From Nocardia abscessus NBRC 100374 (GTDB taxonomy: Bacteria; Actinomycetota; Actinomycetes; Mycobacteriales; Mycobacteriaceae), in the NCBI RefSeq assembly GCF_000308455.1, contig NZ_BAFP01000019.1, forward strand, positions 1 to 55,419: DNA of 55,419 nt. The letters run 5' to 3'. Shown piece by piece: positions 44,102 through 52,624 of the stretch. Under the pieces are notes generated by a model, which worked only from the letters and a program-made list of their open reading frames with translations, searched no databases and was not told the DNA's origin. A program made the translations under genes and the position numbers. Each line of letters starts with the position of its first letter. The first letter of the stretch is position 1.

Positions 44102-45178
44102 ATGACTGAACAGACCCCCAGTGGTGGTGCCTCGTACGCCGCGGCAGGCGTGGACATCGAGGCAGGTGACCGCGCAGTCGAGTTGTTCGGGCCATTGGCG
44201 AAGAAGGCGACCCGGCCCGAGGTCCAAGGCGGCCTCGGCGGTTTCGCCGGGCTGTTCGCGTTGAAGGGCGGCTACCGGGAACCGCTGCTGGCGGCCTCCA
44301 CCGATGGCGTCGGCACCAAGATCGCGGTGGCGCAGGCGATGGACAAGCACGACACCGTCGGCCTCGACCTGGTCGCCATGGTGGTGGACGATCTCGTGGT
44401 CTGCGGCGCCGAGCCGCTGTTCCTGCAGGACTACATCGCCATCGGCAAGGTCGTGCCGGAGAAGGTCGCCGAACTGGTCTCCGGTATCGCGGAGGGCTGT
44501 GTGCGCGCCGGTTGCGCGCTGCTCGGCGGCGAGACCGCGGAGCATCCCGGACTGATGGACCCCGACGACTACGACCTGTCCGCGACCGGCATCGGCGTGG
44601 TCGAGGCAGACGCGGTGCTCGGTCCCGACCGGGTTCGTCCCGGCGACGTGGTGATCGCCATGGGGTCCTCCGGACTGCACTCCAACGGCTACAGCCTGGC
44701 CCGCAAGGTACTGCTCGACATCGACCGCATGTCGCTCACCGGCCACGTCGAGGAATTCGGCCGCACCCTGGGCGAGGAACTGCTCGAGCCGACCCGGATC
44801 TACGCCAAGGACTGCCTGGCGCTGATCGCCGAGACCGACGTGCGCACCTTCGCCCACGTCACCGGTGGTGGCCTGGCGGCCAACCTGGCCCGGGTATTGC
44901 CCGCCGGGATGGTGGCCGAGCTGGATCGCGGCACCTGGAACCCGGCGCCGGTGTTCAAGATGATCGCCCAGCGCGGCCGGGTGGAGCGGGTCGAGATGGA
45001 GAAGACGTTCAACATGGGCGTCGGCATGGTCGCCGTCGTCGCTCCGGAGGACGTGGACCGGGCGCTGGCGGTGCTGACCGCGCGGCACATCGAGTGCTGG
45101 ACGCTGGGCACGGTCAAGAAGGCCAAGGACGCCGACGCCGTGCGCGCCGTCCTGGTCGGGGACCATCCGCGGTTCTGA
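44102..45178 (+). CDS. purM: Phosphoribosylformylglycinamidine cyclo-ligase (AIR synthetase)
   Basis: Closes the imidazole ring: FGAM + ATP to AIR. The 358-aa protein shows SYAAAGVDIEAGDRAVEL, LAASTDGVGTKIAVAQ, VDDLVVCGAEPLFLQDYI, LLGGETAEHPG and HVTGGGLAANLARVLP, all typical of PurM. ATG 44102 gives the usual N-terminus. It lies 131 bases after the transporter operon, with TAGCGT about 50 bases upstream as a possible -10, so it may have its own promoter. A very strong hairpin follows. Confidence 0.97.
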   Translation: MTEQTPSGGASYAAAGVDIEAGDRAVELFGPLAKKATRPEVQGGLGGFAGLFALKGGYREPLLAASTDGVGTKIAVAQAMDKHDTVGLDLVAMVVDDLVVCGAEPLFLQDYIAIGKVVPEKVAELVSGIAEGCVRAGCALLGGETAEHPGLMDPDDYDLSATGIGVVEADAVLGPDRVRPGDVVIAMGSSGLHSNGYSLARKVLLDIDRMSLTGHVEEFGRTLGEELLEPTRIYAKDCLALIAETDVRTFAHVTGGGLAANLARVLPAGMVAELDRGTWNPAPVFKMIAQRGRVERVEMEKTFNMGVGMVAVVAPEDVDRALAVLTARHIECWTLGTVKKAKDADAVRAVLVGDHPRF

Positions 45179-45195
45179 CCGCGGCGAAGACACGT

Positions 45196-45230
45196 CAGAG
45201 TCCCGCATCCTCATTCGATGCGGGACTCTG
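45196..45230 (+). terminator. purM terminator hairpin
   Basis: CAGAGTCCCGCATC (45196-45209) pairs perfectly over 14 bases with GATGCGGGACTCTG (45217-45230) around a 7-base loop. Confidence 0.85.
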
Positions 45231-45281
45231 GTGTGTTGCAAGCCTTTTCGGCGCCAGTGACGTCAACCCGCGACAACGATC

Positions 45282-45311
45282 GAAGGGGGAGGCCCGTCGG
45301 CCTCCCCCTTC
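45282..45311 (-). terminator. DUF3073 gene terminator hairpin
   Basis: GAAGGGGGAGGC (45282-45293) pairs perfectly with GCCTCCCCCTTC (45300-45311). It lies just beyond the stop of the convergent minus-strand gene. Confidence 0.75.
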
Positions 45312-45326
45312 AGACGTGAATCCGAG

Positions 45327-45536
45327 TCAGCGGCGCCAGTCGTCGTAGTCGTCCTCGTCCCAGCGGGACAAGGAGTCGTCCGCGTCGTGCTCATCGGACA
45401 GCACACCACCACTCCGCTGGGAGTTGGGGCTTCCCGAAAGCTCGCGCTGAAGGCTCGCGAAGTCGGTCGACGGCGAGCTGTACTTGAGCTCGCGTGCGAC
45501 CTTGGTCTGCTTTGCCTTAGCCCGGCCACGGCCCAT
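45327..45536 (-). CDS. DUF3073 family protein
   Basis: Small charged protein of 69 aa: the basic N-terminus GRGRAKAKQTKVARELKYSS and the acidic C-terminus DEHDADDSLSRWDEDDYDDWRR are characteristic. It is conserved beside purM across actinobacteria; the function is unknown. The ATG at 45536 has a GAGGGGG site upstream. The charge split suggests a disordered, nucleic-acid- or ribosome-associated protein, but that is inference only. Confidence 0.9.
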   Translation of the reverse strand: MGRGRAKAKQTKVARELKYSSPSTDFASLQRELSGSPNSQRSGGVLSDEHDADDSLSRWDEDDYDDWRR

Positions 45537-45710
45537 GGCTGACCCCCTCGCGTCACAGCGGGGCGGCCTGGGGTTTGGTGGCGGCCCCGTTCGAATTAAT
45601 ACTCTTCCTGACAGACACTTTAGCGTGTGTCCGGCGGTCTCGCTTCCAGGAGTGGGTGAAGAACTCCGGAACTGGGCCGTTTGCCCGCTTGTCGCCCCGG
45701 CGTGGAATAG

Positions 45711-46664
45711 CTAGACGACCCCGGGTATCGCGCGAATCACACCGACTCGAGCGCCGCCGCCGAGCACCGCGGGGGCCGCCAGCTCCGCTTGCGCATCGGT
45801 CCACTCGATCCCCATCCGATGCAGAATCGCCAGCGTCAGCGGCATTCGCGCACGATCGTGGCCGTCGTCGATCTTGTACGCGAAAGCCGATCCGTCCGGC
45901 AGGGCGCCGGCGTGCACGCCGTCCGCGCCGATCTTGCACACCAGGCCGGGGGTGGCCCGCATGACGAGCAGATCGGGGGCGTTCGTGCCGGAAATCACTC
46001 GCGGATGGGCGCGGATCGCGTCGGCGACCCGGCGTTCGGGGGCGCCGGGCGCGGCCGTCGCCATCGTCGAGAACACCCGCGCGAGGTTGATCAACGAGAC
46101 CGGGATGATCGGCAGTCCACAGCCGTCGATGCCGAGATCGGCTTCCGGCTCACCGGTCAGATCGGCCACCGTCGCGATCACCGCGCGCTGCAGCGGATGC
46201 GCCTGGTCTTGGTAGCCCTCGGTGGGCCAGCCGTTGACCGCGCAGGTCGCGAGCATCGCCGCGTGCTTGCCCGAGCAGTTCATGTAGAGCGGGTGCGGCG
46301 GCTGTCCGCCTGCGAGCAGCGCGGCGCGGGCGCGCTCGTCGTAGGGCAGATCGGCCGGGCACGCGAGGGCAGTGTCGGCGAACCCGAAGCGGTCCAGCAA
46401 CCTGCGCACCAGGGCGATGTGGTCCGGTTCGCCGTAGTGCGACGCGGTGGCGACGGCCAGTTCGGCGTCATCGAGGGGCTCGAAACCGTTGCGCAACAGG
46501 GTGATCGCCTGCATCGGCTTGTTCGTCGAGCGCGGGAAGATCGGCAGGTGCACTTCGCCGAGCTCGCGGGTGGGCTCGCCCGCGGCGTCGAGCACCACCG
46601 CCGAGCCGCGGTGCACGCATTCGCGGAAGCCCGAGCGGACGACTTCGACCAGTTCCACACTCAC
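45711..46664 (-). CDS. Asparaginase (Asparaginase_II, PF06089-type)
   Basis: Product of 317 aa matching the Rhizobium-type asparaginase family rather than the E. coli type. Segments: ELVEVVRSGFRECVHRGSAVVLD, FPRSTNKPMQAI with the family Ser-x-x-Lys element, MNCSGKHAAMLATC, and GIDGCGLPIIPVSL. It probably hydrolyses asparagine to aspartate and ammonia; activity is inferred from the family. The GTG at 46664 overlaps the upstream MOSC stop by four bases and has GGGAG about ten bases away. Confidence 0.88.
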   Translation of the reverse strand: MSVELVEVVRSGFRECVHRGSAVVLDAAGEPTRELGEVHLPIFPRSTNKPMQAITLLRNGFEPLDDAELAVATASHYGEPDHIALVRRLLDRFGFADTALACPADLPYDERARAALLAGGQPPHPLYMNCSGKHAAMLATCAVNGWPTEGYQDQAHPLQRAVIATVADLTGEPEADLGIDGCGLPIIPVSLINLARVFSTMATAAPGAPERRVADAIRAHPRVISGTNAPDLLVMRATPGLVCKIGADGVHAGALPDGSAFAYKIDDGHDRARMPLTLAILHRMGIEWTDAQAELAAPAVLGGGARVGVIRAIPGVV

Positions 46665-47377
46665 AGTCGCGCTCCCGTGCCGAGGTCGTCGGCGTCCGCC
46701 GTCGTGTCCCGGTTCGCGGCGGCGCGCGTCGCGTTGACATGTCGGCGCGCGTGCCGTTCGACCTGCATGCGCACGTCGGCGGAAACGGTCGGCTCGTCGG
46801 CGAGCAGGATGGCCAGCAGGTCGAGATCGGTGCCGGTGAACACGTCGCGAACGGTGACGCCGTGCTCGGGGACGTGCACCACCGAGATCCGGTCGCCCGC
46901 CCCGATCGTTCCCTCGGTGAGCACCCGCAGGTAGGTGCCGGTGTCGCTGCGCAATGCGAACCGCTTCACCCACTGGCGCTCACCGCTCCAGTGCTGAAAC
47001 GTCGCGCACGGCACGCGCGGTGCGCTGACCTCGAGCAAGGTGTCGCCGATCGACCAGCGCGCGCCGATCACCGAATCGCTGACCGGAAGCCCACTGACAC
47101 GCAGGTTTTCGCCGAACCACCCGGCGGGCAGTTCGCGACCGAGTTCCGTGCCCCAGCGGCGGGCGTCCTCGTCGGCGTAGACATAGACGGCCTGGTGCGC
47201 GCCACCGTGGTGCTTGGTGTCGCAGACGTGGTCGCCGGCCAAACCGAGTGCGCGCACCGCGACCCGCCCCGCTACCGGCCGCTTGTCGATGGCGGTCCGG
47301 CCGACCCGTCCCGGCACCTCGAGGTCGGCGTGCACGACGCAGGTGGCGAGGACCTCGCCGGAATCACCGACGCGCAT
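46661..47377 (-). CDS. MOSC domain protein (YiiM-like)
   Basis: Molybdenum-cofactor-sulfurase C-terminal domain protein of 238 aa. Motifs: ALGLAGDHVCDTKHHGGAHQAVYVYADEDARRW, GWFGENLRVSGL, and the conserved cysteine in APRVPCATFQHW. YiiM relatives use molybdenum cofactor to reduce N-hydroxylated bases or drugs; that activity is possible but not shown here. ATG 47377 is chosen for the AGGAG about nine bases upstream. The coupled asparaginase gene overlaps by four bases, though no functional link is evident. Confidence 0.9.
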   Translation of the reverse strand: MRVGDSGEVLATCVVHADLEVPGRVGRTAIDKRPVAGRVAVRALGLAGDHVCDTKHHGGAHQAVYVYADEDARRWGTELGRELPAGWFGENLRVSGLPVSDSVIGARWSIGDTLLEVSAPRVPCATFQHWSGERQWVKRFALRSDTGTYLRVLTEGTIGAGDRISVVHVPEHGVTVRDVFTGTDLDLLAILLADEPTVSADVRMQVERHARRHVNATRAAANRDTTADADDLGTGARL

Positions 47378-47478
47378 GGGCAGCGCTCCTCTCGTCACGA
47401 ATGGGGAGCTCGGCGCTGAGCGAGGGCAAGGGTCTCGGCTCCGGAACGTCCCATGCCGGATGGTGGTTCGTCAACGGG

Positions 47479-48594
47479 TCAGCGCCCGCGCAGCCGGTCG
47501 ACCGCGATCCGGCCTGCCTGCGGCTCGTCGTCGGCGGGCACCGAGTCGGGATCGATGGACGCCGCGACCGAGCCCGCGGCCAGCGCGGTGTCGGCCGGAA
47601 CCGCGCGCTTGACCAGGGCGAGGGCGATCGGGCCGAGTTCGTAGTGGTCCACGACCGTGCCGAGCCTGCCCACCGTGCGCCCGCCCGCGGTGATGTCGTC
47701 GCCGGTGGCGGGGCGCTCGTCCGCCGAGCCGTCCAGGTGCAGCAACACCAGGTGCCGCGGCGGCTTGCCGAGGTTGTGCACCCTGGCCACGGTCTCCTGG
47801 CCGCGATAGCAACCCTTGTCCAGGTGCACGGCCCCGTGTTCGGTCACGCCGCCGATCCAGCGGACCTCGTGCGGGATGGTCCGCTCGTCGGTGTCCGGAC
47901 CGATCCGCGGGCGGACGGCCGCCACGCGCAGCGCCTCGAACGCCCACATCCCGGCGGGCACGGCGCCCGCCGCGGTGAGCCGGGTCCACAGATCGGTGAG
48001 TTGACTGCGGGGGATGACCAGGTCGAAGGAGTCGGCCGTCGGCCACGGCATCCGGCGCAGGAAACCGCCGCCGGGCAGCGGCGCCGCCTCGTACACGCCG
48101 GGCAGGGCAGTGATGCCGAGGGTTTCGGTCAGGCCGGCGACGCCCGATCCCAGCAGGCTCAGCACCGCGTGATCCTCGGCGCCGACCGGCTTGGCGTCGG
48201 CCCAGAAGACCATCCTCTGCAGGAACGCCAGCAGGTCGGGTCCGCGCTCGGCCTCGGTATCGATCCAGACGGTGCCGTCGAGTTCGGTGAGCACGAAGTG
48301 ATGCTGCACCCGGCCGTTCAGATCGAGATCGAGGTTCTCCGCGGACTGGCCGTCGCCGAGAGCGGCGACGTGCTGACTGGAGATGGTGTGCAACCAGGTG
48401 AGCCGCTCCGCGCCGGTGATGCGCAGGACGAAGCGATGCGAACGGTCGACGATCGCGGCGCGGTCCACCGCCGCGCGCTGTTCGCCGAACGGATCGCCGT
48501 AATGCCAGGCGACGGCGGCATCTGGTGAACCAGCCGCTCCCGCGACGGCTCCCGACACACTGAGCAAGGGGCTGGGCGCTACGACCACGGACAC
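47479..48594 (-). CDS. ygfZ: Folate-binding protein YgfZ (GcvT-like)
   Basis: Folate-dependent Fe-S cluster maintenance protein of 371 aa. The signature is complete: LDKGCYRGQETVARVHNLGK. GcvT-like folate-binding segments include HRFVLRITGAERLTWLHTISSQHV. GTG 48594 is preferred because TAGAGT lies seven bases upstream; GTG 48588, with GGGAGAG six bases upstream, is nearly as good. It is divergent from pabC, a folate-pathway gene, which makes a functional link reasonable. Confidence 0.93.
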   Translation of the reverse strand: MSVVVAPSPLLSVSGAVAGAAGSPDAAVAWHYGDPFGEQRAAVDRAAIVDRSHRFVLRITGAERLTWLHTISSQHVAALGDGQSAENLDLDLNGRVQHHFVLTELDGTVWIDTEAERGPDLLAFLQRMVFWADAKPVGAEDHAVLSLLGSGVAGLTETLGITALPGVYEAAPLPGGGFLRRMPWPTADSFDLVIPRSQLTDLWTRLTAAGAVPAGMWAFEALRVAAVRPRIGPDTDERTIPHEVRWIGGVTEHGAVHLDKGCYRGQETVARVHNLGKPPRHLVLLHLDGSADERPATGDDITAGGRTVGRLGTVVDHYELGPIALALVKRAVPADTALAAGSVAASIDPDSVPADDEPQAGRIAVDRLRGR

Positions 48595-48601
48595 CTCTCC
48601 C

Positions 48602-48607
48602 ACTCTA
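48602..48607 (-). promoter_or_regulatory. Candidate -10 of ygfZ
   Basis: TAGAGT on the minus strand ends seven bases before the GTG at 48594. Confidence 0.4.
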
Positions 48608-48764
48608 GGCGGGGCGGCCGCGCGGTGCGCGAACCGGGCTGCCACGCCCGAGTCCGGCATAGCGGATCGGCATTGTGCGAGCATTCCGACCGGCGCTGCG
48701 GTCAACCTTGACAAAAGGTCTTGCGAAAGCGGCCGTGACGTAGGCATTGTCCGCTCCTACCGCC

Positions 48765-48770
48765 TACGCT
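48765..48770 (+). promoter_or_regulatory. Candidate -10 of pabC
   Basis: TACGCT ends six bases before the ATG at 48777; no Shine-Dalgarno is visible. Confidence 0.4.
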
Positions 48771-48776
48771 CGTCGC

Positions 48777-49697
48777 ATGGTGGATCGAGTTCTGGTAACT
48801 CTCGATGGCGCGGTGCATGATGCGGATGCGCCGTTGTTGTTTGCGGACGATATCGGCGTATTGCGTGGCGACGGAGTTTTCGAAACGGTGCTCGTGCGCG
48901 CGGGAGTCGCGTGCGCGATCGAATTTCATCTAGGCAGACTGCGCCGCTCCGCGCAGGCGCTCGATCTGCCCGAGCCGGAGCTGGGCAAATGGCGCGAGGC
49001 GGTGGAGACCGCCGCCAAGGAGTGGGGCAGCGATCGCGAAGGGGTGCTGCGGCTGGTGCTGACCCGCGGCCGCGACTCCGAGCTGGCCGGCACGCCCGAC
49101 AAGGTCAAGACCGGCGATCTCGCCGCCGCCGTGCCGGTGCCGACGGCCTTCGTGCTGGTGGCGCCGGTGCCCGAGCGCGTGGAGAAGGCCCGCACCGAAG
49201 GCGTCGCCGTGGTGACCCTGTCGCGCGGCATCTCGGTCGACCTCGCGCAGGCGGCGCCGTGGCAGTTGCTCGGGGCCAAGACGCTGTCCTATGCCACCAA
49301 TATGGCCGCCCTGCGGTTCGCCGCGCGGATGGGCGCGGACGACGTGATCTTCACCAGCACGGAGAACCGGGTTTTGGAAGGCCCGCGGTCCAGCGTGGTG
49401 ATCGCGCGCGACAAGCAGTTGATCACCCCGCCCGCGAAGAACGGGGTGCTGCCCGGCGTCACCCAGCGCGCGCTGTTCGCCGAGGCGGAGAAGGCGGGCT
49501 GGCGGTGCCGCTACGAGTCGCTGTTCACCGCCGATCTGCTCACCTGCGACAGCGTCTGGATGCTGTCGAGCATCTCGCTGGCGGCGCGGGTCAATTCGCT
49601 GGACGGGCTGCGGATGTCGGCGCCGGACAACGCCGCGGAGATCATCGAGTTGGTCGATCGCGGAATCGAGCGGGCAGGCGCCATCGGCGACTGGTGA
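48777..49697 (+). CDS. pabC: Class IV aminotransferase, aminodeoxychorismate lyase
   Basis: Fold-type IV PLP enzyme of 306 aa. It probably forms 4-aminobenzoate and pyruvate from aminodeoxychorismate for folate synthesis. The PLP lysine lies in LGAKTLSYATNMAALR. Other family segments are FADDIGVLRGDGVFETV, STENRVLEGPRSSVVI and PPAKNGVLPGVTQ. A branched-chain or D-amino-acid aminotransferase is the alternative, but synteny (next to ygfZ, as in mycobacteria from memory) favours PabC. The ATG at 48777 follows TACGCT by six bases. Confidence 0.9.
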   Translation: MVDRVLVTLDGAVHDADAPLLFADDIGVLRGDGVFETVLVRAGVACAIEFHLGRLRRSAQALDLPEPELGKWREAVETAAKEWGSDREGVLRLVLTRGRDSELAGTPDKVKTGDLAAAVPVPTAFVLVAPVPERVEKARTEGVAVVTLSRGISVDLAQAAPWQLLGAKTLSYATNMAALRFAARMGADDVIFTSTENRVLEGPRSSVVIARDKQLITPPAKNGVLPGVTQRALFAEAEKAGWRCRYESLFTADLLTCDSVWMLSSISLAARVNSLDGLRMSAPDNAAEIIELVDRGIERAGAIGDW

Positions 49698-50053
49698 CTG
49701 TGCCGCCTCTCCGGGTATTCAGGCCGTACTAGTGAGTGCTGCTCGGGTTGGTCGCAGGTCCTGCGTTGGGTGCCGGTCGAGTTCTGGGCGTACCCGGTGA
49801 GTTACCCATGTGCTCGCGAGATCAGTTGTCGCGTCGGCGTGGGCGGGTAGTGGCGTTGGCGAGGTCGGTTGTCGCGTTGGCGTGGGGGCGGACGGCGATG
49901 ACCTCTCGCTGATTGGTGCCACGCCGTGATCTCCGTCCTATTCGGCGGGGAGCGGGGCGGCCATGAGCACGCGAAACCGGTGAAACGGCCCGGAAACGCC
50001 CTGGTCCAGTGGCCCAGGACGCATTGCCGCGAGCCTTCTCCGACGTACTCTTA
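49698..50053. other. Gene-free stretch between pabC and cydA with a degenerate 43-base repeat
   Basis: No gene is visible. GTTGTCGCG-T/C-TGGCGTGGG-like units occur at 49825-49843 and 49868-49886, 43 bases apart. Each is preceded by GCGAG-A/G-TC, which suggests an old tandem duplication. Open frames across this area are low complexity and not credible. Confidence 0.5.
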
Positions 50054-50069
50054 CTACGACACGTCGTAG
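50052..50069. promoter_or_regulatory. BlaI/MecI-like operator candidate upstream of cydA
   Basis: CTACGAC (50054-50060) faces GTCGTAG (50063-50069) around AC, and the left arm extends to TACTACGAC. This resembles the TACTAC...GTAGTA dyads of actinobacterial BlaI/MecI-family repressors. TACTCT at 50045-50050 is a possible -10, which would place the dyad over the transcription start. Confidence 0.45.
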
Positions 50070-50085
50070 ATAACAGGAGGTCGGC

Positions 50086-51579
50086 TTGAACGCCTTGGAC
50101 ATCTCCCGATGGCAGTTCGGCATCACGACGGTGTATCACTTCCTTCTGGTGCCGCTGACCATCGGTCTCGCCCCGCTGGTCGCGGCCATGCAGACGGCGT
50201 GGGTCGTCACCGGCAAGCAGCACTGGCTGCGGCTGACCAAGTTCTTCGGCAAGCTGTTCCTGATCAATTTCGCGCTCGGCGTGGCGACCGGCATCGTGCA
50301 GGAGTTCCAGTTCGGCATGAACTGGAGCGAGTACTCCCGGTTCGTCGGTGACGTCTTCGGCGCCCCGCTCGCGCTGGAAGGCCTGATCGCCTTCTTCATG
50401 GAGTCGACCTTCCTCGGCCTGTGGATCTTCGGCTGGACCAGATTGCCGAAACTGCTGCACCTCGGCGCGATCTGGATGGTCGCGATCGGCGTGAACGCCT
50501 CGGCGTACTTCATCGTCGCGGCCAACTCGTTCATGCAGCATCCGGTCGGCGCCCGCTACAACCCGGAAACCGGTCGCGCGGAGCTGGAGAGCATCGTGGA
50601 GGTGCTCACCAACAACACATTGCTGGCGGCCTTCCCGCACGTGGTGGCCGGCTCCTTCCTCACGGCAGGCACTTTCGTCGCAGGCATCGCCGGGTGGTGG
50701 ATGGTGCGCAACGCCCGCAGCGGCGACGAGGCGAAACTCGCCGAGGCGCGAGCGATGTGGCGGCCCGCCGCGCGGGCGGGCATCGTCGTGATGATCGTGT
50801 CGCTGGCCGGGCTGGTCTACACCGGTGACGTGCAGGGCAAGTTGATGTTCGAGCAGCAGCCGATGAAGATGGCATCGGCGGAATCGCTCTGCCACACCGC
50901 GCTCGACCCGGACTTCTCCGTGCTCACCGTCGGCACGCACAACAACTGCGACAGCGTGACGCACGTGCTCGAAGTGCCCTACGTGCTGCCCTGGCTGGCC
51001 GAGGGCCAGTTCACCGGTGTGACGCTGGACGGCGTCGTCGACCTGCAGAAGGCTTACAACGAGAAGTTCGGCGTCGGTGACTACCGGCCGAACCTGTTCG
51101 TCACCTACTGGTCGTTCCGCGCCATGATCGGCCTGTCGGCCGGTTCGGCGCTGCTCGCGCTGGCCGGGCTGTGGCTCACCCGCCGCGGCCGGGTACCGGA
51201 CCAGCGCTGGTTCTCGTGGCTGAGCCTGCTGGTCATCCCGACGCCGTTCCTGGCCAACAGCGCCGGATGGGTGTTCACCGAGATGGGGCGTCAGCCCTGG
51301 GTCGTCGTGCCCAATCCCACCGGCGACCCGAACCTGCGTCTCACCGTGCAGCAGGGCGTGTCGAACCACTCGCCGGGCGTGGTGCTGTTCTCGCTGATCG
51401 TCTTCACGCTGCTGTACGGCGCGCTCGCGATCGTGTGGTTCTACCTGATGCGCCGGTACGTGATCCACGGACCCGATCCGGCGGCACCCGCGGCGACCGA
51501 GCCGCACGACACGGACGCGGACTCGGGCGGGCGCCGCGCCGAAGAACCCGCCGTCGAACAACTTTCGTTCGCCTACTAG
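50086..51579 (+). CDS. cydA: Cytochrome bd ubiquinol/menaquinol oxidase subunit I
   Basis: Quinol-oxidising, oxygen-reducing subunit (497 aa) in the membrane. Haem ligands are visible: His in YHFLLVPLTIG, His in FPHVVAGSF and Met in FTEMGRQPW. The quinol loop is the short type. The TTG at 50086 is chosen because AGGAGG (50075-50080) lies five bases upstream and the family N-terminus (NALDISRWQFGITTVYHF) starts there. It heads the cydABDC operon. A dyad over the promoter suggests repression under some condition. Confidence 0.97.
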   Translation: MNALDISRWQFGITTVYHFLLVPLTIGLAPLVAAMQTAWVVTGKQHWLRLTKFFGKLFLINFALGVATGIVQEFQFGMNWSEYSRFVGDVFGAPLALEGLIAFFMESTFLGLWIFGWTRLPKLLHLGAIWMVAIGVNASAYFIVAANSFMQHPVGARYNPETGRAELESIVEVLTNNTLLAAFPHVVAGSFLTAGTFVAGIAGWWMVRNARSGDEAKLAEARAMWRPAARAGIVVMIVSLAGLVYTGDVQGKLMFEQQPMKMASAESLCHTALDPDFSVLTVGTHNNCDSVTHVLEVPYVLPWLAEGQFTGVTLDGVVDLQKAYNEKFGVGDYRPNLFVTYWSFRAMIGLSAGSALLALAGLWLTRRGRVPDQRWFSWLSLLVIPTPFLANSAGWVFTEMGRQPWVVVPNPTGDPNLRLTVQQGVSNHSPGVVLFSLIVFTLLYGALAIVWFYLMRRYVIHGPDPAAPAATEPHDTDADSGGRRAEEPAVEQLSFAY

Positions 51580-51588
51580 GAGCCGGCG

Positions 51589-52620
51589 ATGAGTCTGCAA
51601 GAAATCTGGTTCGTCTCGATCGGCGTGCTGTTCACCGGCTACTTCGTGCTGGAGGGCTTCGACTTCGGGGTCGGCATGCTCATGCCGATCCTCGGCAAGG
51701 GGTCCGACGCGCGCAGGCGCGCGGTGCTCAACACGATCGGGCCGGTGTGGGACGCCAACGAGGTCTGGCTGATCACCGCGGGCGCCGCGATGTTCGCCGC
51801 GTTCCCGGAGTGGTACGCCAGCTTGTTCTCCGGCTTCTATCTGGCGTTGCTGCTGGTGCTCGTCGCGCTCATCCTGCGGATCTGCGCCATCGAGTACCGC
51901 GGCAAGATCGACGACCCGCGCTGGCGGGCCCGCTGCGATATCGGCATCGGCATCGGTTCCTGGGTTCCGGCGCTGGCTTGGGGCTGGATGTTCGCCAATG
52001 TGGTGCACGGGGTTCCGCTGAACGAGAAGAAGCAGTTCGCGGGCTCGGTGGCGGATCTGTTCGGACCCTACGCAGTGCTCGGCGGGTTGGCGACCGGACT
52101 GCTGTTCGCGCTGCACGGGGCGATGTTCCTGGTGCTCAAGACCGCGGGCGTGGTGCGCGACGACGCCCGGCGCACCGCCCGGCTGCTGCTGGTCCCGACC
52201 GTGCTCGTGGTCGGCGGATTCGGATTGTGGACCCAGCTGTCCTACGGGACCGGCTGGACCTGGTTCCCGCTGGCACTGGCCGTGGCCGGGCTGGTCGTCG
52301 CGACGGCGGCCGATTTCGCGCACCGCGACGGATGGGCGTTCACCGGCACCACGCTGACCGTCGCGGCGGCCACCGCGCTGCTGTTCGGGTCGCTGTTCCC
52401 CAACGTGCTTCCCTCGACCATCGATGCGGCCTTCGACCTGACGATCCACAACGCGTCCTCGACGCCGTACACGCTGAAGGTGATGAGCTGGGCCGCGGCG
52501 CTGGTCACGCCGGTCGTGCTGGTGTACCAGGGCTGGACGTACTGGGTGTTCCGCAAGCGGATCTCCGTCGATCAGATTCCGGCCCCGGTCGGGCTGCCGC
52601 TGCGGCACGGGCAGGATTGA
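51589..52620 (+). CDS. cydB: Cytochrome bd oxidase subunit II
   Basis: Membrane subunit of 343 aa paired with CydA. Typical segments: YFVLEGFDFGVGMLMPIL, VWDANEVWLITAGAAMFAAFPEWYASLFSGFYL and LRICAIEYRGK. It begins nine bases after the cydA stop, with AGGAG upstream. Length is normal. CydB has no haem ligands of its own in the usual view and stabilises the oxidase. Confidence 0.97.
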   Translation: MSLQEIWFVSIGVLFTGYFVLEGFDFGVGMLMPILGKGSDARRRAVLNTIGPVWDANEVWLITAGAAMFAAFPEWYASLFSGFYLALLLVLVALILRICAIEYRGKIDDPRWRARCDIGIGIGSWVPALAWGWMFANVVHGVPLNEKKQFAGSVADLFGPYAVLGGLATGLLFALHGAMFLVLKTAGVVRDDARRTARLLLVPTVLVVGGFGLWTQLSYGTGWTWFPLALAVAGLVVATAADFAHRDGWAFTGTTLTVAAATALLFGSLFPNVLPSTIDAAFDLTIHNASSTPYTLKVMSWAAALVTPVVLVYQGWTYWVFRKRISVDQIPAPVGLPLRHGQD

Positions 52621-52624
52621 TGCC

